Below are positions 1-8,040 of a DNA stretch of 11,216 nucleotides, one piece after another. Position numbers and translations under genes: made by a program. The notes beneath the pieces were generated by a model. That model worked only from the letters and a program-made list of their open reading frames with translations, had not been told where the DNA came from and did not search any database. Source of the stretch: Bacteroidota bacterium (GTDB lineage Bacteria > Bacteroidota > Bacteroidia > Bacteroidales > B39-G9); contig QMPG01000072.1 in the NCBI GenBank assembly GCA_003648455.1, positions 1 to 11,216 of the forward strand, read 5' to 3'. Every line of letters begins with the position of its first letter. Position 1 is the first letter of the stretch.

Positions 1-122
1 ATTTGGTGTTTTTTAAACCCCAAATTTGGGTACTTCTAATGCGGGGTTTACCGCTTTACTTTCCACTATCCATCGCTAATTCATGCAATTCACTTCGTTT
101 TTGCATGAATAAAGCGGGTTAA
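1..122. repeat. Left copy of a hairpin-rich direct repeat that flanks the locus (5' part cut off by the window edge)
   Basis: Bases 1-74 match 11143-11216 in the same orientation with three substitutions (at 46, 50 and 62). The copy continues to about 122, where CGGGTTAA (115-122) is the exact reverse complement of TTAACCCG, which starts the right copy at 11095. The unit is almost entirely self-complementary. Bases 1-25 form most of a hairpin with a TTT loop; CCCAAATTTGGG (19-30) is a perfect palindrome; ATTCATGCAA (79-88) pairs with TTGCATGAAT (101-110). Outside that stem, CCGCTTTA (51-58) pairs with TAAAGCGG (110-117). No open reading frame is apparent. It may be a MITE-like or other structured dispersed element; its class is not identified. 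Confidence 0.8.
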
Positions 123-238
123 TCTCCTAATATTAGTCAAAATTCTAATACTGAGACAATTTGTATCTTCTCTAATTAGTTATTCTACTTTTGTAAAAAA
201 CAATCAGATAATTTGTTAAAAATTATATATTATTTTTT

Positions 239-264
239 GGCTTTATCTGTAATGAGATAAAGCC
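239..264. other. 10-bp inverted repeat downstream of the susD-like gene, possible transcript 3'-end structure
   Basis: GGCTTTATCT (239-248) and AGATAAAGCC (255-264) are perfectly complementary around a 6-nt loop. The hairpin lies about 120 nt past the stop codon of the last gene of the operon, so it could mark or protect the 3' end of the PUL transcript. In the operon's direction the stem is followed by A-rich rather than T-rich sequence, so it is not a canonical intrinsic terminator. The T-run lies on the other side. The rest of 123-381 is AT-rich, with short palindromes such as CTAATATTAG (127-136) and a run of nine C at 349-357. I see no gene in it. Confidence 0.4.
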
Positions 265-348
265 TTTGAGATACTTTCATAAACATGAAATAAATTTTTT
301 TGAAAAAAATGGGGATTTATAAGCTAGTTTATTCAACAATTATACTCA

Positions 349-357
349 CCCCCCCCC
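349..357. repeat. Nine-C homopolymer tract
   Basis: Nine consecutive C on the plus strand (G on the transcribed strand) lie 25 bp past the susD-like stop codon. The surrounding DNA is very AT-rich, so the tract stands out. It is not inside any gene supported here, so a phase-variation role has no visible target. Slippage in vivo or a sequencing length error are both possible. Confidence 0.85.
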
Positions 358-381
358 ATAATATTTCATTCATTTACATGA

Positions 382-1941
382 TTAATTATATCCTTCATTT
401 TGTTTGAACAATCCACCGGAAAGGTCAATTTCAGATTGAGGGATAGGTAAAAATCCTTTTGTAGCACTATTGAAAGTAACGTCAAAAATTTGTTGATCAC
501 CTTCATAGTTAGGTCCTCTTATGCCTGTTGATGTCAGTTCCTGATTGGCATAAGCCATACCTCTTCTAATTACATCGAAATAACGAATTCCTTCGAGAGA
601 CAATTCAAGTCTTCTTTCTTTGTAAATATTATCGAGAGAAGCAGGCACACTTGGTAAACCAACTCTGGCTCTAACTCTATCAAGATAAGTTTGTGCATTT
701 GCACTACCTAATTCAGCAGCCATTAACAATACATCAGAAAACCTAATTACTCTATAGTTACAGGTTCTGTTTAGTTCAAACTGACCGCCTGATCCCCAGT
801 GCTCAGCATCAGAGCTATATTTATTTGAAAAATAACCTGTATGCTGATATCCTTTTACCAAGTTACCATCAATAGAATCTTGAAAAAGTACAGTATAATG
901 CAAACGTGGGTCTGTTCCCATGAAGTCTACAAGTTTTTGACTAACTGTACCAAAACTCCAACCTCTGTCCCATTTATCTGAGCCGGTTACTCTTGGTCCT
1001 TGCATTTGAGCAGCTAAATTACCTTCGCCTCCTCTTACATATTGCCAGTCCCACCAAGGAGGAGTATCTCCATGTGAAATTTCAAAAACTGATTCTATTC
1101 CGAATTCATAAGCGCTTCTAAAATTTTTGTTATAATCATCAAACAAATCATGACCACTGTTAGTAATTAAATCTTCAAGATAAGCTAATACCACAGCCCT
1201 ATCAATAACTTTATCACCAGCTTGAAGCTCTGCGTTATAAACTCCATTATAAAACAAATAAACTCTGGCAAGCATAGCTTCTGCAGCCCATTTGGTAATT
1301 CTTCCGTATTCAGCAGCAGGAATAGATTCCGGTAAATCTTTAATTGCTTCATCTAAATCTTTAGCAATTTGGTTATAAACTTCCTCAGGAGTATTTTGCT
1401 CTTGATTATATTCCGAAGGACCTTTAATAGTTTCTGTTAATAAAGGAATATTTTCAAAAAAACGTACTTGTTCAAAATAAAAATACGCTCTTAAAAATTT
1501 ACATTCAGCAATAACTCTTGACTTAAAATCATCAGGGGCATCAATTTCGTCAATCTTTTCTAACAAAAGATTTGCTCTATAAACGCCAATATAATTTTTT
1601 ATCCATATTGAATGAACAATAAGACTTGTTGTAGGAATGTCAAACTTATTGAATTCATCTTCATCCTTTCCATCATTGGCATCACTACCACCTGCAAATT
1701 CATCATCAGAAAGAATATCTGACATTATTTGGAATGGTGCCCAAGAAACTCCGGGTGAAGATTGATAGCCCAAAACATCATAAACTGCAATTAAAGCTTG
1801 TTTAGCATCTTCTTCAGTTTTATAAAAATTTGTACTTACTTCCTTGTCTAAAGGTTGACGATCTAAAAAATCGTCTGAGCATGAAGAAAGTAGAAAAATA
1901 ATGACCAATGAGGCATATAAATATTTTATATATTTTTTCAT
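382..1941 (-). CDS. SusD/RagB-family glycan-binding outer-membrane lipoprotein
   Basis: This 519-residue protein is the predicted surface partner that caps a SusC transporter and delivers oligosaccharides to it. A type II signal peptide ends in LSSC with Cys21 as the lipid anchor, followed by Ser-Asp-Asp, which resembles the Bacteroidota surface-export signal. Typical family segments are FLRAYFYFEQVRFF (149-162), FSDVLLMAAE (401-410) and RRLELSLEGIRYFDVIRRG (443-461). The helical TPR-like fold is spread over the chain, as usual for SusD_N plus SusD C-terminal domains, and the length is normal. An aromatic cluster (Trp296, Trp297, Trp299, Trp324, Trp328) is a candidate glucan-binding surface; this is inference. 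The start codon is an ATG only 18 bp after the susC-like stop, with an A/T-rich leader, so the two genes are surely co-transcribed. It is the last gene of the operon. Confidence 0.96.
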   Translation of the reverse strand: MKKYIKYLYASLVIIFLLSSCSDDFLDRQPLDKEVSTNFYKTEEDAKQALIAVYDVLGYQSSPGVSWAPFQIMSDILSDDEFAGGSDANDGKDEDEFNKFDIPTTSLIVHSIWIKNYIGVYRANLLLEKIDEIDAPDDFKSRVIAECKFLRAYFYFEQVRFFENIPLLTETIKGPSEYNQEQNTPEEVYNQIAKDLDEAIKDLPESIPAAEYGRITKWAAEAMLARVYLFYNGVYNAELQAGDKVIDRAVVLAYLEDLITNSGHDLFDDYNKNFRSAYEFGIESVFEISHGDTPPWWDWQYVRGGEGNLAAQMQGPRVTGSDKWDRGWSFGTVSQKLVDFMGTDPRLHYTVLFQDSIDGNLVKGYQHTGYFSNKYSSDAEHWGSGGQFELNRTCNYRVIRFSDVLLMAAELGSANAQTYLDRVRARVGLPSVPASLDNIYKERRLELSLEGIRYFDVIRRGMAYANQELTSTGIRGPNYEGDQQIFDVTFNSATKGFLPIPQSEIDLSGGLFKQNEGYN

Positions 1942-1959
1942 AATTGTAAAATTTTTATG

Positions 1960-4900
1960 TTAAAATGAAATTGTTGCTCCAAGACGAAATGTTCGAGCTT
2001 GAGGATATATTCCTCTGTCTATACCAATATCAAATGAGCTCATCGCACCAATTTCCGGATCAGCTCCTGAGTATTTTGTAAGAGTTAACAAATTCTCTAC
2101 AGATACATAAAATCTACACATAGAAACATTAATCTTTTTGAGAATATTTTCAGATAAAGTATAACCAAACTGAATATTTTTTAAACGAAGGAATGATCCA
2201 CTCTCAATGTAAAGATCTGATATTCGATAATTATTATTAGCATCAATCCATGTATAACGAGGTATTTCGTTAGAAGTACCTTCGCCTGTCCAACGATCTA
2301 ATATTTTTGTTGTTCTGTTAGTATAACGCAAGTCTTGTCGTTGACTGCCATTAAAAATTTCATGACCAAAAGCTCCGGTTATCAATAATGAAAAATCGAA
2401 TTGTTTATAATTTACAGATCCATTAATACCAAGCGTCCAATCAGGTGTTGGATTCCCAATCATTGTGCGGTCATCGTCGTTTAACTTATTGTCTTTATTA
2501 ACATCTACAAAACGGACATCACCTGGTTGAGCATAAGGTTGTAATAGAGATCCATCAGTACCAATGTGCTGATAGATTTCTGCAACATTTTGAAAAATAC
2601 CATCTGTCTTATATCCCCAGAAATAACCGATAGGTAAACCTTCTTCGGCTCTTGTAACAGCACCGGCTACTGCCCATGTTGCTCCGGGTAATACTTTATC
2701 CTCGTTACCAATATGTGTCATCTCATTTTTATTGTACGATCCATTTACACCAACAGAATATCTCCAGTCATTTACAACATTACGCCAGTTTATTGACAAC
2801 TCAACTCCACGATTTTGTACACTACCAACGTTAGCATATGGAGGATCATTTCCAACATGAGCAGGAATTGGAATTCTTTCAAGTAAACCGTTTGTTGTTT
2901 TAACATAATAATCAAAAGTTGCTGTTAAGCGGTCGTTATATGCCCCAAGATCTATAGCTAAATCAATTTGTTCTGACTCTTCCCATCGAATATCATTATT
3001 ACTGATAAATTGAGGTGAAGCACCTATGCTACGACCGGCACCAAAAATATACCCTCTACTTCTATCAATAACAGAAACAAACTGGTAGTCACCAATTTCC
3101 TGATTTCCGTTTACCCCCCAAGATGTTCTTAATTTCAAGAAACTAACTTCTCCTAAATTAGGCATGAAAGTCTCATCAGATATTAACCATGAAAAACCAA
3201 GTGAAGGGAAAATACCATATCTGTTATTAGGTCCAAATTTTGACGATCCGTCACGACGAATAATTCCTGTAAAAGCATATTTGCTTTTATAATCATAAGT
3301 TACACGACCAAAAGTTGAAAATAATGCAGAATGTACAGCACCACCTGTTGATACCCACATTGTATCAGTAGCCATATTCAAATAAACATTATCAGGGTCT
3401 GCTGTTGATACTTTTGAATTGAAGCCTGTTAAATTTTCATACTTATATTCTTTAGCTGTAGTTCCTACTAAGAAAGATAATTGATGATCAGATATTTTTT
3501 TTGTGTATGAAAGTATATTCTCCCATTGCCAGTTATAATAACGATCAATTCCTTTGTTTACAGATGTTTTTTCTGTATTGTTTTGAGCTCCATTAAGATA
3601 GTATAAAGGTTTATAAGAATCGTTAAGTACATATGCCAAATCAATACCAAGACTTGTTTTAAATTTTAGACCTTTAATTATCTCTGCTTCTCCAAAAACA
3701 TTTCCCACAATTTTATCGGTTCTGGTTTTTTCTGTTTGTATCTCTAATAGTGCCAATGGGTTAACAATTTCAGCACCTACATATTTAGAAATACCGTAAA
3801 CTTTTCCATCTGCATTTTTAACAACAGGTTCGTTTGAATAAGGAGGTGTATTAAGCACATCAGGATTTTCTTCAAATTCGGGAGTAAGTGGATCGAGATT
3901 CAATGCACTACTAAATGCTCCATTAAATGATGAGTTAGAAGCAATACCTTTTCTGTTAATACTAGAATATGAAAGATTGCTACCAAAAGATAAGCAATCA
4001 TTCACTTTATGTTTGAGGTTTAATCTTGCTGTAATACGATCAAATTGTGATTTGTCTCCTCCAATAATACCTTGTTGTGAAAAATATGAAAGAGATGTAG
4101 AAAAAGTTGTTTTCTTATTTCCGCCTGAAACGGAAATCTCATGATTAAGAATTGGCGCATTTTTTTGAAACAATAAATCTTGCCAATTTGTATTATAAGG
4201 TTGAATTTCATTAACATCAAATGGTTCTGAAAGACCTGCATTACTCGCTCCTTCATTCATCATCATTACGTATTGGTCTGCATCAAGCATATCTAATTTT
4301 TTAGACACATTCTGAAAACCGTAATAAGTTGAGTATGTTAAGTTCATTTTTCCTTCTTTACCACCTTTAGTAGTAATTAACACAACTCCGTTAGCAGCTC
4401 TGGCACCATATATTGCAGCAGATGCAGCATCCTTAAGCACATCAATAGACTCAATATCTCCGGGGTTAAGATATTCAATACCACCAACAGCCATACCATC
4501 AACAATATACAATGGGTCGGCATTACCGGTAGTTCCTGCTCCACGAATACGTACAGTAGGTGCTTCACCCGGTTGTCCCGAAAGACTTGTAACCTGAACA
4601 CCAGCAGTTCGACCTTGTAAGGCTTGCTCAGTTCTTAAATTTGGTGAAACATTAATATCTTCTGAGCTTATTGAAGCTATTGCACCGGTAACAACTTTCT
4701 TTTTTTGAACTCCATAACCGACAACGACCAATTCTTCTAACTCTTGAGTAGATTCCTTTAAAACAACATCGATTACTGAGCGCCCGTTAACAGGCATTTC
4801 AACAGTTTCATATCCCACAAAAGAAAAAACAAGAGTGTCTTTACTACTTGAGATACTTATATTATAATTACCATCCAAATCTGTAATTGTCCCATTTACA

Positions 4901-5049
4901 GTTCCCTTTTCGAGAACAGTAGCACCAGGCACAGTTATTCCTGCACCATCTTTCACAGTTCCTGTTACAGAATGTTTCTGGGCAAGCAAACTGTTTGTGC
5001 AAGCCAACAGAATGATGGCAATAATATATTTATAGAATAATTTATTCAT
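1960..5049 (-). CDS. SusC/RagA-family TonB-dependent outer-membrane oligosaccharide transporter
   Basis: This 1029-residue protein is the predicted outer-membrane channel importing glucan oligosaccharides, powered by TonB. The order is: signal peptide ending near LLAQ (21-24); CarboxypepD_reg-like domain (about 26-98); TonB-box-like LEELVVVGYG (104-113); plug domain (about 114-230) with the family motifs VRIRGAG (166-172), PLYIVDG (179-185), DIESIDVLKDAASAAIYG (198-215) and ANGVVLITTKGG (219-230); then the beta-barrel, ending in the aromatic C-terminus ISF expected for BAM-assembled barrels. There is no STN domain, so anti-sigma signalling is not expected. Length is typical. An 88-bp AT-rich gap separates it from the GH16 gene upstream, and I see no convincing promoter there. 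It pairs with the SusD-like gene 18 bp downstream. The substrate is inferred only from the neighbouring GH16. Confidence 0.97.
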   Translation of the reverse strand: MNKLFYKYIIAIILLACTNSLLAQKHSVTGTVKDGAGITVPGATVLEKGTVNGTITDLDGNYNISISSSKDTLVFSFVGYETVEMPVNGRSVIDVVLKESTQELEELVVVGYGVQKKKVVTGAIASISSEDINVSPNLRTEQALQGRTAGVQVTSLSGQPGEAPTVRIRGAGTTGNADPLYIVDGMAVGGIEYLNPGDIESIDVLKDAASAAIYGARAANGVVLITTKGGKEGKMNLTYSTYYGFQNVSKKLDMLDADQYVMMMNEGASNAGLSEPFDVNEIQPYNTNWQDLLFQKNAPILNHEISVSGGNKKTTFSTSLSYFSQQGIIGGDKSQFDRITARLNLKHKVNDCLSFGSNLSYSSINRKGIASNSSFNGAFSSALNLDPLTPEFEENPDVLNTPPYSNEPVVKNADGKVYGISKYVGAEIVNPLALLEIQTEKTRTDKIVGNVFGEAEIIKGLKFKTSLGIDLAYVLNDSYKPLYYLNGAQNNTEKTSVNKGIDRYYNWQWENILSYTKKISDHQLSFLVGTTAKEYKYENLTGFNSKVSTADPDNVYLNMATDTMWVSTGGAVHSALFSTFGRVTYDYKSKYAFTGIIRRDGSSKFGPNNRYGIFPSLGFSWLISDETFMPNLGEVSFLKLRTSWGVNGNQEIGDYQFVSVIDRSRGYIFGAGRSIGASPQFISNNDIRWEESEQIDLAIDLGAYNDRLTATFDYYVKTTNGLLERIPIPAHVGNDPPYANVGSVQNRGVELSINWRNVVNDWRYSVGVNGSYNKNEMTHIGNEDKVLPGATWAVAGAVTRAEEGLPIGYFWGYKTDGIFQNVAEIYQHIGTDGSLLQPYAQPGDVRFVDVNKDNKLNDDDRTMIGNPTPDWTLGINGSVNYKQFDFSLLITGAFGHEIFNGSQRQDLRYTNRTTKILDRWTGEGTSNEIPRYTWIDANNNYRISDLYIESGSFLRLKNIQFGYTLSENILKKINVSMCRFYVSVENLLTLTKYSGADPEIGAMSSFDIGIDRGIYPQARTFRLGATISF

Positions 5050-5137
5050 ATTATTATATATTTAAATTAATATTTAATTTAAGGTATAATACTAAAACAC
5101 AATATGTTATTAAAAATGTTTAGTGAAAATAGATTTT

Positions 5138-6256
5138 TTATTCTTTTTGAAAAACTCTAATATAATCTACCTTCATCTGCTGAGGGAAAATTGTACTGGA
5201 ATTTGGATTTCCCGGCCAATTACCTCCTACAGCGACATTAAAAATAAACCAAAAATTTTGATGAAATTCGCTCATTGTAGAATCTGTAATATCAGTTTCA
5301 TAATAGAGATTGTCGTCTTCATACCATTTTATTGATGTTTCTGTCCAAATAATTGAAAAAACATGATACGCTTCAGCAAATGTTCCCGAAGAAAGAGTCT
5401 TACTGTCTCCTATAAAAACATGTCCGTTATTATCATAATGAATTGTTCCATAGACTTGATTCTCACGACCACTACCTCCAATCATTTCCATAATGTCAAT
5501 TTCACCACACTTAGGCCAGCCAAGGCTGTTAATATTTTCTCCCAACATCCATAGAGCAGGCCATATTCCCTGACCTTTAGGTAATAATGCTCTTATATCA
5601 ACTCTACCATATTTAAAAAAAAATTTTCCTTCAGTTTTAAGTCTGGCAGATGTATAATCGCTACCTCCATAGCTCTCTTCTCTTGCTTCAATAGTAAGCA
5701 CATCATCGGCAACCCAAGCATTTTGGGAACGATAATATTCAAGTTCATTGTTTCCCCATCCCGAACTTCCTGTTCCAATATTAAACGACCAGTCTGAACT
5801 TATTGATGTTCCTTTAAATTCATCATGCCATAAAAGATTATATCCCTCATATTCACTTGGAGTGAAATAACCTCTGTCCAGAGGAATAGTATCGGTTTGT
5901 ACCCCATGAGAAAATTCAATTTGCTTAAAAGCTTTTATATATTTTCCGGATAATCCATATGCCCTAATTTCACAATTATATGTTCCTTCATGTTCGAAAG
6001 TGTAAATAAAAAAACCTGTCTCATTAACTTCTTCAGGGGTTTCAGAATTGCTTATAAAAAAACGATATTCAACTGCATTTTTTGCTGTAGCCTGAATTTG
6101 AAGTTCTCCTGTTTCTAAATCAAAAGAAAGTATTTCTATTGTAAGATCTGTTGGGTCATCTGTATTTTCAATCTCCGATGCTTTTTTGCAAAAAGTTAGT
6201 AAAAAAATTAACAGAATGGAGTAAATAATTTTATATGTAATATTATATATGTGCAT
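5138..6256 (-). CDS. GH16 family endo-beta-1,3-glucanase (laminarinase) lipoprotein with N-terminal PKD-like domain
   Basis: This 372-residue enzyme is predicted to hydrolyse internal beta-1,3 (possibly mixed 1,3/1,4) glucan bonds at the cell surface or periplasmic face of the outer membrane. After a lipoprotein-type signal (Cys23, followed by Lys-Lys) comes a PKD/immunoglobulin-like domain (about 36-117), then the GH16 jelly roll (about 140-371). The catalytic motif is EIDIME: Glu252 nucleophile, Asp254, Glu257 acid/base. The spacing E-x-D-x-x-E is the beta-bulge form seen in laminarinases. WGNNELEYY (167-175), GQGIWPALWMLG (228-239) and VGGNWPGNP (343-351) point to the GH16_3 subfamily. All catalytic residues are intact. 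The lipobox is LTFC, with an unusual Phe at -1. The ATG is 10 nt beyond the T-run of a terminator-like hairpin; no nearby alternative ATG exists. A true 1,3-glucanase is likely; the exact linkage cannot be read from sequence. Confidence 0.94.
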   Translation of the reverse strand: MHIYNITYKIIYSILLIFLLTFCKKASEIENTDDPTDLTIEILSFDLETGELQIQATAKNAVEYRFFISNSETPEEVNETGFFIYTFEHEGTYNCEIRAYGLSGKYIKAFKQIEFSHGVQTDTIPLDRGYFTPSEYEGYNLLWHDEFKGTSISSDWSFNIGTGSSGWGNNELEYYRSQNAWVADDVLTIEAREESYGGSDYTSARLKTEGKFFFKYGRVDIRALLPKGQGIWPALWMLGENINSLGWPKCGEIDIMEMIGGSGRENQVYGTIHYDNNGHVFIGDSKTLSSGTFAEAYHVFSIIWTETSIKWYEDDNLYYETDITDSTMSEFHQNFWFIFNVAVGGNWPGNPNSSTIFPQQMKVDYIRVFQKE

Positions 6257-6266
6257 ACTATATTAT

Positions 6267-6300
6267 AAAAAACTCTGGTCAGAAAATTTTGACCAGAGTT
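6267..6300 (-). terminator. Intrinsic-terminator-like hairpin between the glycan-binding protein gene and the GH16 gene
   Basis: In the direction of transcription, AACTCTGGTC (6300-6291) pairs perfectly with GACCAGAGTT (6280-6271) around a 10-nt loop, and is followed by a run of six T (6272-6267, two of them in the stem). It begins 16 nt after the stop codon of the PKD lipoprotein gene and its T-run ends 10 nt before the GH16 ATG. This is a textbook terminator shape placed inside an operon. Partial termination, giving more of the first product than of the downstream genes, is the simplest reading. An RNA-processing or 3'-end stabilising stem is the alternative. Confidence 0.8.
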
Positions 6301-6316
6301 AAATTAATTTAAATTA

Positions 6317-7819
6317 CTATTCAAATTTGAAATTGCGAATGTAGAAAGTACCTGTAGCATCATGACCACCACCACCAAGTGATATAGCAAAAAAGTCAAG
6401 GTCTGTTCTAGTATGTGGATCATATAATCCAGCACTGGTTGGTTCATCAAGATTAAATGTATAAGTATGCCATTCATCTAATGAAACAGCAGTGGTATCA
6501 TATTGAGTATGACCATTCCACCATCCATTAGTTTGACTAGCTTCACCAATAATAATTGAAATACCTTTAGTTAAGGTTCCTGAATAATCGTTTGTGCTTG
6601 GCATATAAACATCAAGAGAAACTTTAGTGAAATTATCAAATTGAATATCATTTTGCATCATAAACTGAAGTTCCTGATATGTTCCGGCTCTGTCGTATTG
6701 TCCAACATTTACACCAACACCAGCAGGATCATCTACACCCATAGTAAATACCATACCACCATTTGCAGCAGTACCAGTACCAGGATATACAGCAGCTGTA
6801 TCGAGAAGAACAAAGCTTGTTGCTGTTTCAAAAGTATTCCACATTTCAGTAGGAGTTAAATCAGGTAAATCTTCGCCGTAAGGAGGTTCTTCTTCAACAA
6901 CATCGGGCTCATCATCTGGATTATCATAGCATGCATAATCAAAATCCCAATATATGCCATCATAAGAATATACAATTGTTAATAAATCAAAACCTTCTTT
7001 TTCTTCAATACTTATCTTGAATGTTTTACTTGCTTCAGGCACAATAGATTCTGCTGATGTTCCCAATTGAGGAAGACCCATCCATGCACCATTACCTGTA
7101 AGAGTAACATCTCCTGTGTTAGGATCATATTCAAATTGATGAGTTCCGCTCAACCATGCACTAACATCAACACCATCTTTATTTACCATATTTGCAGCGA
7201 CAGCTTCAAAACAAGTTTCTTTTAAATCAGTACCGTCAAAAATAGCAGCTTCACCCCAGAATTTACCTTTATCATCGAAAGTAAAAGAACCGTCTCTTGC
7301 AAAAGTAAACTCATGATAAAAAACGCAAGGTCTGCTACCATCATTTTGTAATCCCCACCAACCACGATGATTTTCAGCATCTGCGCCACAACCACCAACA
7401 GCTACGCCAGGTTCTCTATATAATTTCCATGTTTTTGAAACTTGACCTGCTAATAGTGCAAGAGCTGCGTTTGGATCGGTTATTTCAATTGCTTTTGAAT
7501 AATTTGCTGTTTTTCCATCAGCATTTGTAGCTGTTAAAACTACTGTGTAATTTCCTGCTGCAGTATAAGTGTAAACAGGATCTTTTTCTGTTGATGTTCC
7601 TGTTTGATCGCCAAAATCCCAAGAGTAAGAAGTTGCGTTTGTAGAGTAATTAGTAAAAGTTACTTCTAAATAGTTAGTTTCACTTACTTCATATTGAAAA
7701 CTTGCAATAGGATCCGGTTCTGGTTCGTCATCCTTTTTACATGAATTCAATGTAATAGCAAAAATTGCTACAGCCATTAATAAAAGGCTGCTAATCCATT
7801 TAAAATTTGTTTTTTTCAT
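6317..7819 (-). CDS. PKD-domain surface lipoprotein with C-terminal beta-sandwich, predicted glycan-binding protein (SusE-position)
   Basis: This 500-residue protein carries no catalytic motif I can recognise and is predicted to bind glucan at the cell surface. The signal peptide ends in LNSC (Cys27 lipid anchor), followed by KKDDEPEP, an acidic surface-export-like stretch. A PKD domain spans about 36-115, with YSWDFGDQ (65-72) and AGNYTVVLTATN (88-99). A middle domain (about 119-300) is rich in Trp and has four Cys (144, 165, 203, 297) that could form two disulfides; its WKLYRE and WWGLQNDG segments resemble lipocalin-like domains of PUL lipoproteins, tentatively. An acidic linker (300-320) leads to a beta-sandwich (about 325-500) ending in FYIRNFKFE, as many carbohydrate-binding modules do. 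It is the first gene of the operon, behind a long leader. Similar PKD lipoproteins occur in laminarin PULs; the ligand here is inferred. Confidence 0.85.
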   Translation of the reverse strand: MKKTNFKWISSLLLMAVAIFAITLNSCKKDDEPEPDPIASFQYEVSETNYLEVTFTNYSTNATSYSWDFGDQTGTSTEKDPVYTYTAAGNYTVVLTATNADGKTANYSKAIEITDPNAALALLAGQVSKTWKLYREPGVAVGGCGADAENHRGWWGLQNDGSRPCVFYHEFTFARDGSFTFDDKGKFWGEAAIFDGTDLKETCFEAVAANMVNKDGVDVSAWLSGTHQFEYDPNTGDVTLTGNGAWMGLPQLGTSAESIVPEASKTFKISIEEKEGFDLLTIVYSYDGIYWDFDYACYDNPDDEPDVVEEEPPYGEDLPDLTPTEMWNTFETATSFVLLDTAAVYPGTGTAANGGMVFTMGVDDPAGVGVNVGQYDRAGTYQELQFMMQNDIQFDNFTKVSLDVYMPSTNDYSGTLTKGISIIIGEASQTNGWWNGHTQYDTTAVSLDEWHTYTFNLDEPTSAGLYDPHTRTDLDFFAISLGGGGHDATGTFYIRNFKFE

Positions 7820-7888
7820 AATAATAAATTTAAATTAATTAATGTTATTGAATTATTAATGATTTGATTAATAATAAAAACTATTTTA

Positions 7889-7918
7889 TTAATCTCAGTA
7901 AATTATTTTTGAGATTAA
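7889..7918 (-). promoter_or_regulatory. 9-bp inverted repeat in the leader of the operon
   Basis: TTAATCTCA (7889-7897) and TGAGATTAA (7910-7918) are perfect complements separated by 12 nt. They lie 70-100 bp upstream of the start codon of the first operon gene, so the hairpin would sit in the 5' untranslated RNA if transcription starts near 7985. It could be an mRNA stem-loop or a dyad operator. There is no clean T-run behind it. Confidence 0.5.
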
Positions 7919-7990
7919 CGATTATAATTTTTTGAAATTGATAACGAAATTTACTACATGATTAATAGTTTCCCAAAATATTCATTTCAT

Positions 7991-7998
7991 CAAAAATA
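7991..7998 (-). promoter_or_regulatory. Candidate -7 promoter box (TATTTTTG) of the PUL operon
   Basis: TATTTTTG on the minus strand fits the Bacteroidota -7 consensus TAnnTTTG. The nearest upstream TTTG (8026-8023) is 24 nt away, longer than the usual spacing to the -33 box, which would fit an activator-dependent promoter. It overlaps the TTGATGTATT repeats. It would give a leader of roughly 165 nt before the 7819 start codon. Confidence 0.3.
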
Positions 7999-8040
7999 CA
8001 TCAATAGAATTTTTTAATACATCAAAAACTCATCGCGTTT

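Noticed and set aside
292..318. T-run/A-run inverted sequence near 295-310 as terminator of the operon
   Set aside because: The complementary A and T runs have a one-base gap and no G-C pairs, so no stable terminator stem forms.
4020..4601. Open frames of 78 and 74 codons inside the susC-like gene
   Set aside because: They lie wholly within a well-supported coding region in another frame, and their products have no recognisable features.
4998..5001. A lipobox-like LLAC (residues 14-17) in the SusC-like signal peptide, suggesting a lipidated transporter
   Set aside because: A normal signal peptidase I site (LLAQ, 21-24) lies just before the CarboxypepD_reg-like domain, as in most SusC proteins. 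The LLAC match is probably part of the hydrophobic core.
5123..5554. Plus-strand open frames opposite the GH16 gene
   Set aside because: They are antisense shadows of a gene with intact catalytic motifs; no start context or domain supports them.
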